DNA of 64,000 nucleotides from Streptomyces sp. RKAG293. GTDB lineage: Bacteria > Actinomycetota > Actinomycetes > Streptomycetales > Streptomycetaceae. The notes beneath the pieces are model-generated. The model worked only from the letters and a program-made list of their open reading frames with translations, had not been told where the DNA came from and made no database searches. This document shows, one piece after another, positions 8,464 through 18,700 of this stretch; position 1 is the first letter of the stretch, and each line of letters begins with the position of its first letter. Position numbers and translations under genes: made by a program. The DNA lies in the NCBI RefSeq assembly GCF_023701745.1, contig NZ_JAJOZB010000001.1, positions 310,001 through 374,000 on the forward strand, given 5' to 3'.

Positions 8464-9705
8464 CTACCAGGCTACGGGCAGCCGCTGGACGCCGTTGATG
8501 CCGAACAGGTGGTGCCAGAAGGGCACTTCCTCCAACGGCACAGCGAGCCGCAGTCCCGGGCAGCGCTCGAAGAGCTTCGACAGGGTGATCTGAAGCTCCA
8601 CCCGGGCCAGGGTCTGTCCCAGGCACTGGTGCGGCCCGTGGCCGAAGGCGACATGACCGCGGGTAGCGCGGGAGACGTCGAGCCGGTCGGGATCACTGAA
8701 GACTTCCGGGTCGCGGTTGGCGGCCGCCAGCTGGCAGACCACGCCCTCCCCCGCCAGGATCTCGCGGCCGCCGACCACCGTGTTCTCGACGGCGACGCGG
8801 TTCATACCGATCTGCATGGCCGTCTGGTGCCGCAGCAGCTCCTCCACCGCGTCCGGATAGCCGGCGGGGTCGGCCCGCAGCGCGGCGAGCTGGTCGGGGT
8901 GCTGGAGCAGGGCGAGAGTTCCGGTACCGATCATCGTCGCGGTGGTGTGATGTCCGGCGGCGAGCAACAACCAGGCCAGGACGGCCACTTCCTCGCGGTC
9001 GAGACGGCCCGGGGCGACCTGTTCGGAGAGCAGGCGGCTGATCAGGTCGTCGCCCGGCTGTTTCTCCTTGGCCGTGACCACCGCTTCGAGGTGGCCGAGG
9101 ATGTCGGCCTTCGCCTGCCCCATCTCCTCCGGTGTGCTCCGGCCGCTGATCAGCACCCTGGTCCCGGACTCCAGGAATCCGCTGATCTCCTCCGGTACGC
9201 CCAGCAGTTCGCACACCACGGTCGACGGCACCGGGTAGGCCAGTGCCTCCATGAGGTCGGCGGTGTCGCCCGCAGCCGTCATCCGGTCGAGACGGTCCTC
9301 GACCACCGCCTCGATCCGGGGGCGCATCTCCGCGGCGCGGCGGCCGGTGAAGTCCCTGGCCAGCATCCGCCGATAGCGCACGTGCTCGGCGCCGTCCATA
9401 CGCAGGAAGGTGCCCTTGAGAACCTGCGGCACGGCCTGCCGGTACATCCGGGGAAAGCCTGGGTGGGCGCTGTCCGCGCTGAAGCGCGGATCCTCCAGCA
9501 CGGCGCGCACGTCCTCGTACGCGGTCAGGATCCACGCCTGCTGGCCGCTGGGCAGGGTGGCCCGGGCCACCGGCTCCTCCGCGCGCATCCGGCGGTAGTC
9601 GGGCGGCGGGTCGAAGGGGCAGCCCGGTGCCTTCTCCTGCGGGAAGGCTGGTCCGTCGGGGCCCTCGCTCAGCCCGCCGCGCCCCGCCCCCGTCGTCTCC
9701 GTCAT
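8464..9705 (-). CDS. Cytochrome P450
   Basis: 413 residues from ATG 9705, a normal length for soluble bacterial P450s. The I-helix oxygen-binding motif is LLAAGHHTTATM, the K-helix ExxR is in EELLRH and the heme-thiolate motif is FGHGPHQCLGQTLAR. It is probably a tailoring oxygenase for the cluster product; leinamycin-type clusters carry several P450s. A TGTTCA-N4-TGAGCA palindrome at 9778-9793 and a TAGCGT -10-like hexamer at 9751-9756 precede it, so it probably has its own activated promoter within the long left operon. The site of hydroxylation or epoxidation cannot be deduced. Confidence 0.93.
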   Translation of the reverse strand: MTETTGAGRGGLSEGPDGPAFPQEKAPGCPFDPPPDYRRMRAEEPVARATLPSGQQAWILTAYEDVRAVLEDPRFSADSAHPGFPRMYRQAVPQVLKGTFLRMDGAEHVRYRRMLARDFTGRRAAEMRPRIEAVVEDRLDRMTAAGDTADLMEALAYPVPSTVVCELLGVPEEISGFLESGTRVLISGRSTPEEMGQAKADILGHLEAVVTAKEKQPGDDLISRLLSEQVAPGRLDREEVAVLAWLLLAAGHHTTATMIGTGTLALLQHPDQLAALRADPAGYPDAVEELLRHQTAMQIGMNRVAVENTVVGGREILAGEGVVCQLAAANRDPEVFSDPDRLDVSRATRGHVAFGHGPHQCLGQTLARVELQITLSKLFERCPGLRLAVPLEEVPFWHHLFGINGVQRLPVAW

Positions 9706-9750
9706 GGTGCCCTCCGCTTCGGCCGGGCGCGGCGCCCGGCACCGCACCGG

Positions 9751-9793
9751 ACGCTAACGGGCGCCGGAGCGGACGTCTGTTCACTACTGAGCA
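9751..9793 (-). promoter_or_regulatory. Candidate Crp/Fnr-type operator plus -10 box upstream of the P450 gene
   Basis: Palindrome TGTTCA-CTAC-TGAGCA at 9778-9793, one mismatch from the cluster consensus. On the minus strand TAGCGT (9756-9751) begins 22 nt from its proximal end. This is the spacing of class II Crp/Fnr promoters (site centred near -41.5). The start codon lies 73 bp downstream. Confidence 0.65.
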
Positions 9794-9811
9794 TTGCCCC
9801 GGAAGTCGCGG

Positions 9812-11092
9812 TCATGTATCCGGATGTGCCAGCGCCACCGACGTGTTGATGCCGCCGAAGCCAAATCCGTTGGACAGCGCGAACGCGATGTCGGTCCGTG
9901 CCGCCACCGGCCCCGAGAACCGGCACCCCGGATCAGCCGGCTTGTCGAGGCCGGGGCTGGGGTGCACGAAACCCTCGCGGATCTGGAGCATGACCGCGAC
10001 CGCCTCGACGACGCCGGCGGCGGCCAGGCAGTGACCCGTCAGGCCCTTGGTCGCGTTGACCCACGGCCCGTCCGCCGCTTCGCCGAAGAGGTCGCGCAGC
10101 GCGGTCGTCTCCGTGGCGTCACCGAGTGGCGATCCGGTGCCGTGGGCGCTGACGTAGGCGATATCCCGGGGCGCCAGACCGGCTGCCGCGAGGGCCGCCC
10201 GCATCGCCCGGGCCTCGCCGTCGGCCGAGGGGTCGGCCAGGTGGTTGCCGTCCAGCGCGATGGCGTGACCGGCCAACCGGCCCAGGACCGCCGCGCCACG
10301 GCGCCGCGCCGACTCCTCCGTCTCGAGTACGAGACAGGCCGCGCCCTGGCCGGGGTGGAAGCCCCGATGGCGGGTATCGAACGGGGCGGCGGGGTGTTCA
10401 CCTGGGCCTCCGTTCCCGGCATCGGCCACCGCCATCGCGCCGAGGGTGAGGAAGCCGCGGATCTGCAGTTCCGAGAGGTCGCTGAGCGCGCCGACCACGA
10501 GACAGACGTCGGCCACGCCCACAGCAAGCATTCGCGCGCCGCTGACCAGCCCCACGTTGCCGCTGGCCGAGGCGCCGCCGACGGTGAAGCCCTCGCCGGT
10601 GATCCCCAGGACGCGGCTCAGTGTCGCCACGTGGTCGGTGTCCTGGTGGTGCAGTGCGTAACGGGCTGGAAGGTAGGCGGGGTTGGGGGTGGCGCGAGCA
10701 CGGCTGTCCTCCGTGTAGCGCTCGGTGAGGTTGCTGCCCGCCACGACGACGCCGGTCCGGTCGCCGGGCGGTGCGACCTCGTGCAGCCCCGCCTGCTGCC
10801 ACGCCTGCAGGGCCACGGTGACGGCCGCCTGTACCGGGAGCGGCGAGCGGCGCGCGGTGCGCAGTGCGAGGTCGCGCAGCGGGGCGGGGAGCTGTCGCAG
10901 GGCGTCCAGGGACCGGTCGAGAGCGAAGTCACGCAGCGGCGCGGTGAACGCCGGGCCGGGCGCCGGCCCCGGGCCCGGTGCGGACAGCCCGCTGCGGCCG
11001 GTGCGCAGGGACTCGGTGAACTCCGTGACGCCGTCGCCGACGGAGCACAGCACACCGAGCCCGGTGACCGCGATCCGTGCGGCCGGGCTCAC
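9812..11092 (-). CDS. Decarboxylating ketosynthase (KS with Cys-to-Ser) of a beta-branching cassette
   Basis: 426 residues. It has KS architecture, but the nucleophile region reads VGGASASGNVGL, with Ser175 where condensing KSs have Cys. The two catalytic histidines are kept (SAHGTGSPLGD and NATKGLTGHCLAAAG). This is the signature of the PksF/MupG/CurC group, which decarboxylates malonyl on a donor ACP to acetyl-ACP for the HMG-CoA-synthase-like enzyme. Its ATG overlaps the stop of the upstream ACP gene (ATGA), so the two are translationally coupled. It works with 11089-11391, the HCS enzymes and ECH1. Confidence 0.92.
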   Translation of the reverse strand: MSPAARIAVTGLGVLCSVGDGVTEFTESLRTGRSGLSAPGPGPAPGPAFTAPLRDFALDRSLDALRQLPAPLRDLALRTARRSPLPVQAAVTVALQAWQQAGLHEVAPPGDRTGVVVAGSNLTERYTEDSRARATPNPAYLPARYALHHQDTDHVATLSRVLGITGEGFTVGGASASGNVGLVSGARMLAVGVADVCLVVGALSDLSELQIRGFLTLGAMAVADAGNGGPGEHPAAPFDTRHRGFHPGQGAACLVLETEESARRRGAAVLGRLAGHAIALDGNHLADPSADGEARAMRAALAAAGLAPRDIAYVSAHGTGSPLGDATETTALRDLFGEAADGPWVNATKGLTGHCLAAAGVVEAVAVMLQIREGFVHPSPGLDKPADPGCRFSGPVAARTDIAFALSNGFGFGGINTSVALAHPDT

Positions 11093-11391
11093 AGCTGCTT
11101 CCGCATGATCTCCACCAGGGTGCCGATGTCCAGGCCCTGGTGGAACTCGTGGACGGGAACGACGATGCCGAGCGTCTCCATGGTCATCGTCACGATGTCG
11201 GCGCGGTCGATGCTGTTGCAGCCCAGTTCCGCGAGGGTGCGCTCCGGGGTGAACAGGGAAAGGTCGAGCTCGGGGACGACTTCGGCGGTGTTCTGCCGCA
11301 GGGTGGTCAGGACGCGCTCACCGGTGTCTTCGATGCTGGGGGTGCTGTGGGTGTCGTCGATGCTCTCGGGGCCGATGGCCGGTCGGGTCAC
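11089..11391 (-). CDS. Donor acyl carrier protein for beta-branching
   Basis: 100 residues from GTG 11391, preceded at good distance by AAGGAG. The phosphopantetheine site is LGCNSIDRADIV; the NSIDRA-type context is typical of the free ACPs in HMGS cassettes (AcpK/AcpC group) rather than of PKS-embedded ACPs. It should carry malonyl that the adjacent KS-Ser converts to acetyl, which the HCS then adds to a beta-ketone on a PKS ACP. The stop overlaps the KS start. Confidence 0.93.
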   Translation of the reverse strand: MTRPAIGPESIDDTHSTPSIEDTGERVLTTLRQNTAEVVPELDLSLFTPERTLAELGCNSIDRADIVTMTMETLGIVVPVHEFHQGLDIGTLVEIMRKQL

Positions 11392-11452
11392 GGTGAACTC
11401 CTTCGGAGGGTGGGGTGTGCTGGATCCGGGCCGATGGTTCCGGACCGCCTGG

Positions 11453-12712
11453 TCAGATCCACTCGTAGCGACGGTGATAGCCCTCGACGCCGGTCAGCGC
11501 GAGCATCTTGGGCCGGTCCACGACCCGGTCGAGATACGCGCTGTATCCGGCGGGGTCCACCATCCGGTCACTGACCGGGCGCAGGCAGCCGAGGGTCTCC
11601 GGCAGAAGCTCGGTGTACTCGGCGAAGGTCAGCTCGGCACGGTTGGCGAGCCGCTCCCGGATCCTGGCCCGCCCGACCTCGGCCGCCGAATCCGGGCCCA
11701 GGACGCCGCTGAAGAACTCCGAGGAGCAGCCCGATCCGTAGGAGAACAGACCCACCCGCGTCTGCCCCGGCAGCGGAACGTGGTCGATGAGGCTGGCCAG
11801 TGCGAGGTAGAGGGAGCCGGAGAAGAGGTTGCCGACCTCGCCCGGATAGTTGAGCGACGGCTCGACGCGCCGTTCGTAGTCGTTCTGGATGTCCTTGGGC
11901 GAGGTTCCGTACAGCTCGCGCATCAGCCGTCGGTGGCCCGCCCTGACCATGCCGGAGAACGGTGTGTGCAGCGCCAGATGGTCGAAGGTGGTGGCGAAGT
12001 CGGCGCCCTCGACGCGGGTCCGGTAGTCGGCGAAGCTGTGGCTGAGGCACTCCAGGTAGGCGAGCAGCGAGCGGTCGGCGTCCGCGATGTCGAGGTCGGG
12101 CAGCGGCCGGGCCGAGTCGAGAGTCTCGAAGCTGTAGAGCCCGAAGGCGCCGAGATCGACCGCGAGGACCCGGGGACGGTCGCCGACGAGCAGGGCCACT
12201 GCCCCGGTGCCGGTGGCCGGTTCGGCGTACTGGGCGCGCTCGTCGGCCAGCGAGATGTCGGTGGAGATGATCAGGGCCTTGGCCCCCGGGGAGATCCCGG
12301 CGGCGAGCTGGCCGACGGCCAGCTGCAACGCGCCGGTGGCGGAGTAGCAGGCTTGTTTCATCTCCAGCAGGCGGCAGTTGCGGCCGAGTCCCAGGTGCTC
12401 GTGCACGTACGTGGCGACCGACTTGCTGTAGTCGATGCCCGACTCGGTTGTGGTGACCAGGAGTTCGATGCGGTCCAGGTCACGGCGCGGGATGCGGTCG
12501 AGCAGCGGGCGGGCCGCGTTGACCGCGTGCGTGACCGGGTCCTCGAAGGGCAGGGCCACCGCACGGCGGTTGAGGACGACGTTGTCGAACCGCTGCGGGT
12601 CCAGGCCCCGGCCCGCGAACAGCGCCTGCGCGCTGATCGACGCGGAGCCGCCGTAGACGTCCATCGCCTCGATGCCGAAGGTCCCGCGGCTTTCCTGGGC
12701 GGTGTCGTTCAT
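11453..12712 (-). CDS. HMG-CoA synthase-like enzyme (HCS 1)
   Basis: 419 residues. It catalyses the aldol-like attack of acetyl-ACP on a beta-keto-acyl-ACP, creating a beta-branch. Catalytic residues are visible: Glu in TTTESGID, Cys122 in MKQACYSATG and His in ALHTPFSGMV. The C-terminal block YGSGCSSEFFSGVLG is the typical family signature. ATG 12712 overlaps the TGA of the giant PKS (ATGA), which fixes the start and indicates co-translation with it. It shares clear but incomplete similarity with the second HCS at 56080-57312. Confidence 0.94.
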   Translation of the reverse strand: MNDTAQESRGTFGIEAMDVYGGSASISAQALFAGRGLDPQRFDNVVLNRRAVALPFEDPVTHAVNAARPLLDRIPRRDLDRIELLVTTTESGIDYSKSVATYVHEHLGLGRNCRLLEMKQACYSATGALQLAVGQLAAGISPGAKALIISTDISLADERAQYAEPATGTGAVALLVGDRPRVLAVDLGAFGLYSFETLDSARPLPDLDIADADRSLLAYLECLSHSFADYRTRVEGADFATTFDHLALHTPFSGMVRAGHRRLMRELYGTSPKDIQNDYERRVEPSLNYPGEVGNLFSGSLYLALASLIDHVPLPGQTRVGLFSYGSGCSSEFFSGVLGPDSAAEVGRARIRERLANRAELTFAEYTELLPETLGCLRPVSDRMVDPAGYSAYLDRVVDRPKMLALTGVEGYHRRYEWI

Positions 12713-15700
12713 CGCTGTGCCCTCCGTGTCTCGCACGCGCCGAGGAACTCGGCCAGCACGGCGTTCACCCCGTCGGAATCGGTCACGGTGGGGAAGTGGC
12801 CGGCGTGGGGCAGTTCCCGGTAGCGGGCGTCCGGGATGGCGCCGTGCATCAGGTGCGAGGTCTTCAGCGGCACGACGGCGTCCAGGCCCCCGGCGACGAT
12901 CAGGGCCGGGACCGCGATGTCCCCGAGCCTGCCGAGCAGGTCGGGCTGCTCGGCGAAGACGTCGAGGTAGCGCAGCCCGATGTGCGGGGCCATGCTTTCG
13001 CATCGGCTCAGCACGTCCGCGTACTCCGCGCGGCGCTGCCCAAAGCCGGGAACGTCCGCCGCGGCGTGCCGGTCGAGGTCCTCCTCGATGATGGTCTCCA
13101 GCCGGTTCACCTCGCCCGCCCGGTTGGCGTACTTGTACGAGCTGCACAGCAGCGTCAGGGAGGCGGCGCGCCCGGGATGGGCGAGCACGAAACTCTGGGC
13201 CAGCAACCCGCCGAACGACGTGCCCACCACGTGCACCGGACCGGCCGGCCCCAGCTGGTCCAGGACCCTCCGGTACAACCCCGCGATGCCTTCCAGCGAG
13301 ATGTCGCTCGCACTGGTCGTGGCGCCGACCCCCGGGTGGTGCACCACGAGCATCCGGTACCGGTCGGCCAGGCCGGCGAACTGGCCCGCGAAGACTCCGC
13401 CGCCCATGTTGAAGGGCGGCATCATCAGGACGGTCGGGCCGCTGCCGCAGTCGAAGACCTCCACCTCGCCGTCGGGCAGGCGCAGCAGATGGCGGACGGC
13501 GGACGGGGCGCGCTCGCGCAGCACGTCGAAGTTGCCGGTCCCCGAACCGCTCGGGCGCCCTTCCGCCAGCGCCTCACGGACGTCCGGCGGCAGCGCCTCG
13601 GCCGGGTGGTAGTGGGCGCGGGCCGCTCCCAGCGCGTCGGACGGGCCGCCGATCTCGAGGAGATCGGTGCCGGGGACCGGTCCCGCGACCAGGTCCACGA
13701 GCCGGTCGGCGGCCAGGAGGACCGTCTCACGGTCCATGCCGACCGGCACGGCGAGCCGGACGAGCTGCCGCGTCGGACGGTCGGCCCCGGCGGCGGTGCC
13801 GGGCGTGTCAGGACCGTACGGCGACAGGTGCGGGCCGCCACGGATGCCGGTGTGCTGGTACAGCCAGGCCAGACACGCCTGCATCGGATGCTGGAACCCG
13901 TCGAAGCGGGTCAGCCGGTCCAGGTCGAGCAGCACGCAGTGCGCCGAGGTGCCAGGGACCAGCGGGACGCCCCCCGCCTCCAGCCGGGCTTGCAGCTCGG
14001 CCACCTGGTCCACCCGGGTGCGGACGAGGTCCATGACGGCCCTCTGGTCGCCGAGGGCGACGGCGAGGGACCGGCGGGCGGACAGTCCCGGTTCGCGCCC
14101 CCGCCGCAGCAGCTGCTCGTCCAGGCTCACCGCCAGCTCCCGGTCGCGGACGGCGACCAGACCGCCGGCGTCGACGCCGAAGTCCTTCGAGAGGCTGAAG
14201 GTCACGGCACCGGCCAGCGCGAGGATCTCCTCGGCGACGTCCCACGGGCTCCGCCCGCTCTGGCCCGGCTCGTGGGCGGTGATGAGCACCGCGTTGTCCA
14301 GCAGCCGGGTGGCGTCGAGGACCAGGGGTACCTGGTGGACGGCGGCACGCGCGGCCACCGCCCTGAGGTTGCCGAGGGAGAGCGGGGCGCCGCCGCGGGC
14401 GTTGCCCGCGGTCTCCACGGCGACGAACGAGACCTTGCCCCCGAGCCGTTCCAGGGTCTCCTCCAGGGCCACCGTGTCCAGGTCCGCGGTGAAGGGCCCC
14501 GTTCCGCCTCCCGCGCGCAGCACGGTGGACGGGTCGAAGCCCTCGTCCGCGAGGTTGTACAGCCAGGTGGGGAACAGTTCGTTGTGCAGTACCAGACCGC
14601 GCCGACCCGGCCAGGCCCGGCACAGCAGCGCTTCCGCGGAACGGCCCGACGCGGTGAGGAAGGCGTGGGCGAACGGCAGCCAGGGCGCGGTGGCGCCGTC
14701 ACCACCGACGGCCTCCGCGCCCACGGTGTCCGCCGCGCCGGACGACGCGCTGTCGGCCAGCGCGCGCAGCCGGTCCCGCTGCCACGGATCGGTCCGTTCC
14801 GCCCAGGAGTCGGTGAGCAGGTCCACGTCGACGCGGGGGTGCGCGATCCGGATCGGATTGTGCCCGTGGGCGGCGAGCTCGGCGGTCCGGCGGGCGACCG
14901 CGGGGCTGTCGGCCTCGGGACGGTGACCGGTGACGGCAGTGGGGGCGGGCAGGGCGGCGGGCATGGGCGCCGGGGTGGGCGCGGTGGCGGCGGTGGGGTG
15001 GGGGTCGGCGATCATCAGGATGACGTCTCCCACCTCGGTGGCGTCGTTGCCTGTCGGCTGGCAGAGGTACAGCGGCTGCGCGACCGGCCGGAACTTGCTC
15101 TTGAACTGGTAGTTCCCGCCTCCGAAGACACCCGCCGACCGCAGTTCGGCCAGCCCGCGCTCTGCCTGCTCCGAGGCGTTGGGCGAGTTCCCCGGCTCCC
15201 CGCCGAAGCTGGCGCCGAAGCTGAAGATCTCGCAGCCCTCCGCGCCGAGCCGCTCCAGGATCGCCACGATCGCGTACTCCAGGCCGCCGAGCGGCATATC
15301 GTCGGCGTAGAACTCCACGTCCAGCAGATAGCCGTTCTCCGACGGGATCTTCGTGACGACGACGGCGTTCACGACCGTGTCGTCCACGTACGTCAGGAAG
15401 ATCCGGTGGCGCGCGTCCAGCACACCGCCGGCCAGCTCCGCGCGAACCCTGCCGACGTACGGGTTGACCATCTGCTTCGTGGCAGCCCAGCGGTCGACAA
15501 GAAGGGCCAGCCGCGCGTCCACGGCCGGATCGGTTCCGCTGCGGTATTCGTCGGTGCGGCAGGTACCGGCCCGCTCGAACCGCTTGACCATGTACCTCAA
15601 CCGGCTCATCCGCCCGCCCTTGAGGGAGAAGGAGCCGACGTCCTCGATGCGCTGGAGCGCGCCGAACGGTGTCGAGGTGACCGGCGCCCCGCCGATCTCG

Positions 15701-18700
15701 TCCAGCCGGACCAGGGACAGCAGGTTGGGCCGCAGGCCGTGACGCCGCGCGTAAGCGAAGTATTCGGCGGCCAGCTCCGTGAAGTGCTCCCCGGGACCGG
15801 TGTAGACCCACACGAGCATGGCCGGGCCCTTGCGGGAGCAGGCGTAGAAGCCGCGCCGCTCCGCCCCCACGAAGACGAGGGGTGCAATGTCGCGGCCGGC
15901 GAGGCCGCTCTCCTTGCCGTGCTCGGCTTCGAGGCGGGCCATGACCGGACCGAGTTCCGGGTCGAGCAGCGCCTCGTCGCGCGGCAGCAGCAGCGCGGTG
16001 GCTGCGAGTCCGCCGTCGTCGGGAGCGGAAGCGGGGCCGGGAGGTGCTTCTTCCGCGGCGTGCGGTTGCGGATCGTCGACGCGGATCCGGGCCAGCGCCT
16101 CCGCGCCGTACACGTCGCTCAAGTGCTCGGTGAGGTCCGCGACGGTGGGCCGGTCGTACAGCAGCGTCTTGCGCAGGGTCCCGAGATTCTTCTCCAGCGC
16201 GCTCACCACCCGGAGCATGTCGAAGGAGGAGAGGCCGTTCGCCTCGAAGGTGCGTTCCCGGTCGAGGTCGTGCCCGACAATGTCCGTCAGCAGCCGGACC
16301 AGTGCTTCCTGGGGTTCGTCCACACCGGACGGGACGGACGGGACGGACGCGACGGACGCGACGGGAACCACCGGGACCACGGGGGCGGCTGTGGCCGCCG
16401 GGGGCGCCGGCGCCGCCAGCGCCGCGACGTGGGCGGCCAGTCGGCCGCTGGAGTCGTACTCGTAGAGGTCGGCGCCCTTCAGGTCGAGCCCGTACCGGTC
16501 GTTGAGGGCGCGGGCCACGTCCATCCGGAAGATGGAGTCGAGACCGAGGTCGGCGAAGACCGCGTCATCGGTCACCCCGTCCACGGGCAGGCCCAGGACG
16601 TTCGCCAGCAGTCCGCGGACTGCCAGCAGGATCTCCCCCGGGCCTTCCCCGGCCGCTGCGGGGGGTGCGGACGGTGCTGGCGGTGCGGGCGGCGTCGGTT
16701 TCGGGACCGGAGCGAGGACGGGGGCGGGAGCAGCGGCCTGCGCGAGGGGGGCGAGCTTCACCTTGGGTCGCTCACCCGTCGGCGCGGGCGCTGTGGAGTC
16801 CGCGGAGTCGCGGGGCGCCTCGCTGAACCAGTGGCGTTGGGGCGTGAACCGCGCGGCGGGCAACGACTGCCTGCGCGTACGCTCGTCCGCCGGGTCGTCC
16901 ACAGCCGGGTTCCACGCCTCAAGCACCACATGGGCGTTGGTCCCGCCGAATCCGAAGGAGCTGACGCCCGCGCGCCAGGTGCGCCGGCCGTTCTCGTCCT
17001 TGGCACCCTCCCACTCGGTGGTCCGGTCGTTGATCCGGAACGGGGTGTCCGCCAGGCGCAGGTACGGATTGGGTTCCCGCAGGTGCAGATGGGCGGGGAG
17101 CGTGCGGTGCACCATGCTCAGCAGCACCTTGAGCACGCCCGCGATCCCCGAGGCCGCCTCCAGGTGGCCGATGTTCGTCTTCACCGAGCCGATCGCGACG
17201 CCCGGCGCCTCCCGTACGTCCTCCCCCGCCTCGGCGTACAGCCGTGCGAACGCGTCCTTCGCACCCTCGACCTCGATCGGGTCACCGAGCCGGGTGCCGG
17301 TGCCGTGGGTTTCGAGGTAGGTGACGGTGGACGGCGAGATGCCCGCCGCCTGATGGGCGCGGACGAGCACGTCCGCCTGGGCGCGCGGGTTGGGGGCGGT
17401 CAGCGACGGCGACTTGCCGCAGTGGTTGACCGCGCTGCCACGGATTACCGCGATGATCCGGTCGCCGTCCGCCTCCGCCCGGTCGAGCGGTTTGAGCAGG
17501 ACGGCGCCCGCGCCCTCGCCCCGTACGTACCCGTCGGCGTCCTTGTCGAACGTGCGGCAACGTCCGCTGGGGCTGAGCATTCCGGCCTGGGTGAACACGG
17601 TGAACAGCCCCGGGCTGAGCTGGAGGCTGACGCCTCCGGCCAGGGCCATGGAGCACTCCCCCTCGGCCACGGCGCGGGCCGCCCGGTGCAGGGCGACCAG
17701 CGAGCTGGAGCAGGCCGTGTCGACGGTCTCGCTGGGACCGTGCAGGTCGAGCAGGTGGGAGATCCGGTTGGCCAGCAGCGACCTGGCGATGCCCGTCGCC
17801 ATGTGGGCCTGCATCGGGACGCCCGAGCGGGCGACGAGTTCGGCGTAGTCCGCAGTGGCCACACCCGCGAACACTCCCGTCGCGGTCCCGCCCAGTTCGT
17901 CGGGCCGGTAGCCGGCGTCCTCCAGGGTCCGCCACACCGTCTCCAGGAAGATCCGGTGCTGGGGGTCCATCTGCCGGGCCTCGGTGGGCGAGATGCGGAA
18001 GAACGCGGCGTCGAAGTCGCCGACGTCCTCCAGGAAGCCGCCCCGCATCGAGGCGGCGTCGGGATGTGCCAGCAGCTCGGCGCGGTCGGCGGGGGGACCG
18101 GTGACCAGGTCGTCGCCCGCCACCAGGTGGTGCCAGAACGCCTTCAGGTCCGGGGAGCCCGGCAGCCGCCCCGCCATGCCGATGACGGCGACGTCCCTGC
18201 GTACGGAGACGTCCCCGTGTACGGAGACGGACGGAGCCGGGGGCAGGACCGCCGGGCGGCGGTCCTGTTCCGTCACCGGCTCCTCCTCGGTGGCCGCGGC
18301 CGCGGCGGGAATGCCGGGGGTCGGGCCGTGTGTGCTCCGGACCGCTTCGCCGTGCCGGTCGTCGAGATAGTGGGCGACGTCGCCCAGGGTCGGGTTCTCG
18401 AACAGCACGGTGGGCAGCAGATCCAGCCCGTAGAGGTCGTTGATCTGAGTGATCAGTTCACCCAGGGAGATCGAGTCGAACCCGAGGTCCATCAGCTCGG
18501 CCTCCGGGTCCACCTCGTCCTCGGCCACCATCAGGTACGCGGCGGCGAAGGAACGGAGCCGGGCCTCGACCAGAGGGACAGCCGACACCTCGGGGATCTC
18601 CTCCACGCTCTGCTCCTGTTCCACGGCCGTCCTCTCCGTCGCTGTCACTGTCGCGGGCACAGCCGCAGGCGCTGCCACCGGCGGGTCCTGCGGGTTGTCG

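Noticed and set aside
9812-11092. Condensing KS of a type II PKS
   Set aside because: The active-site Cys is Ser (GGASASGN), there is no chain-length-factor partner, and it is coupled to a donor ACP and HCS. This fits a decarboxylating KS.
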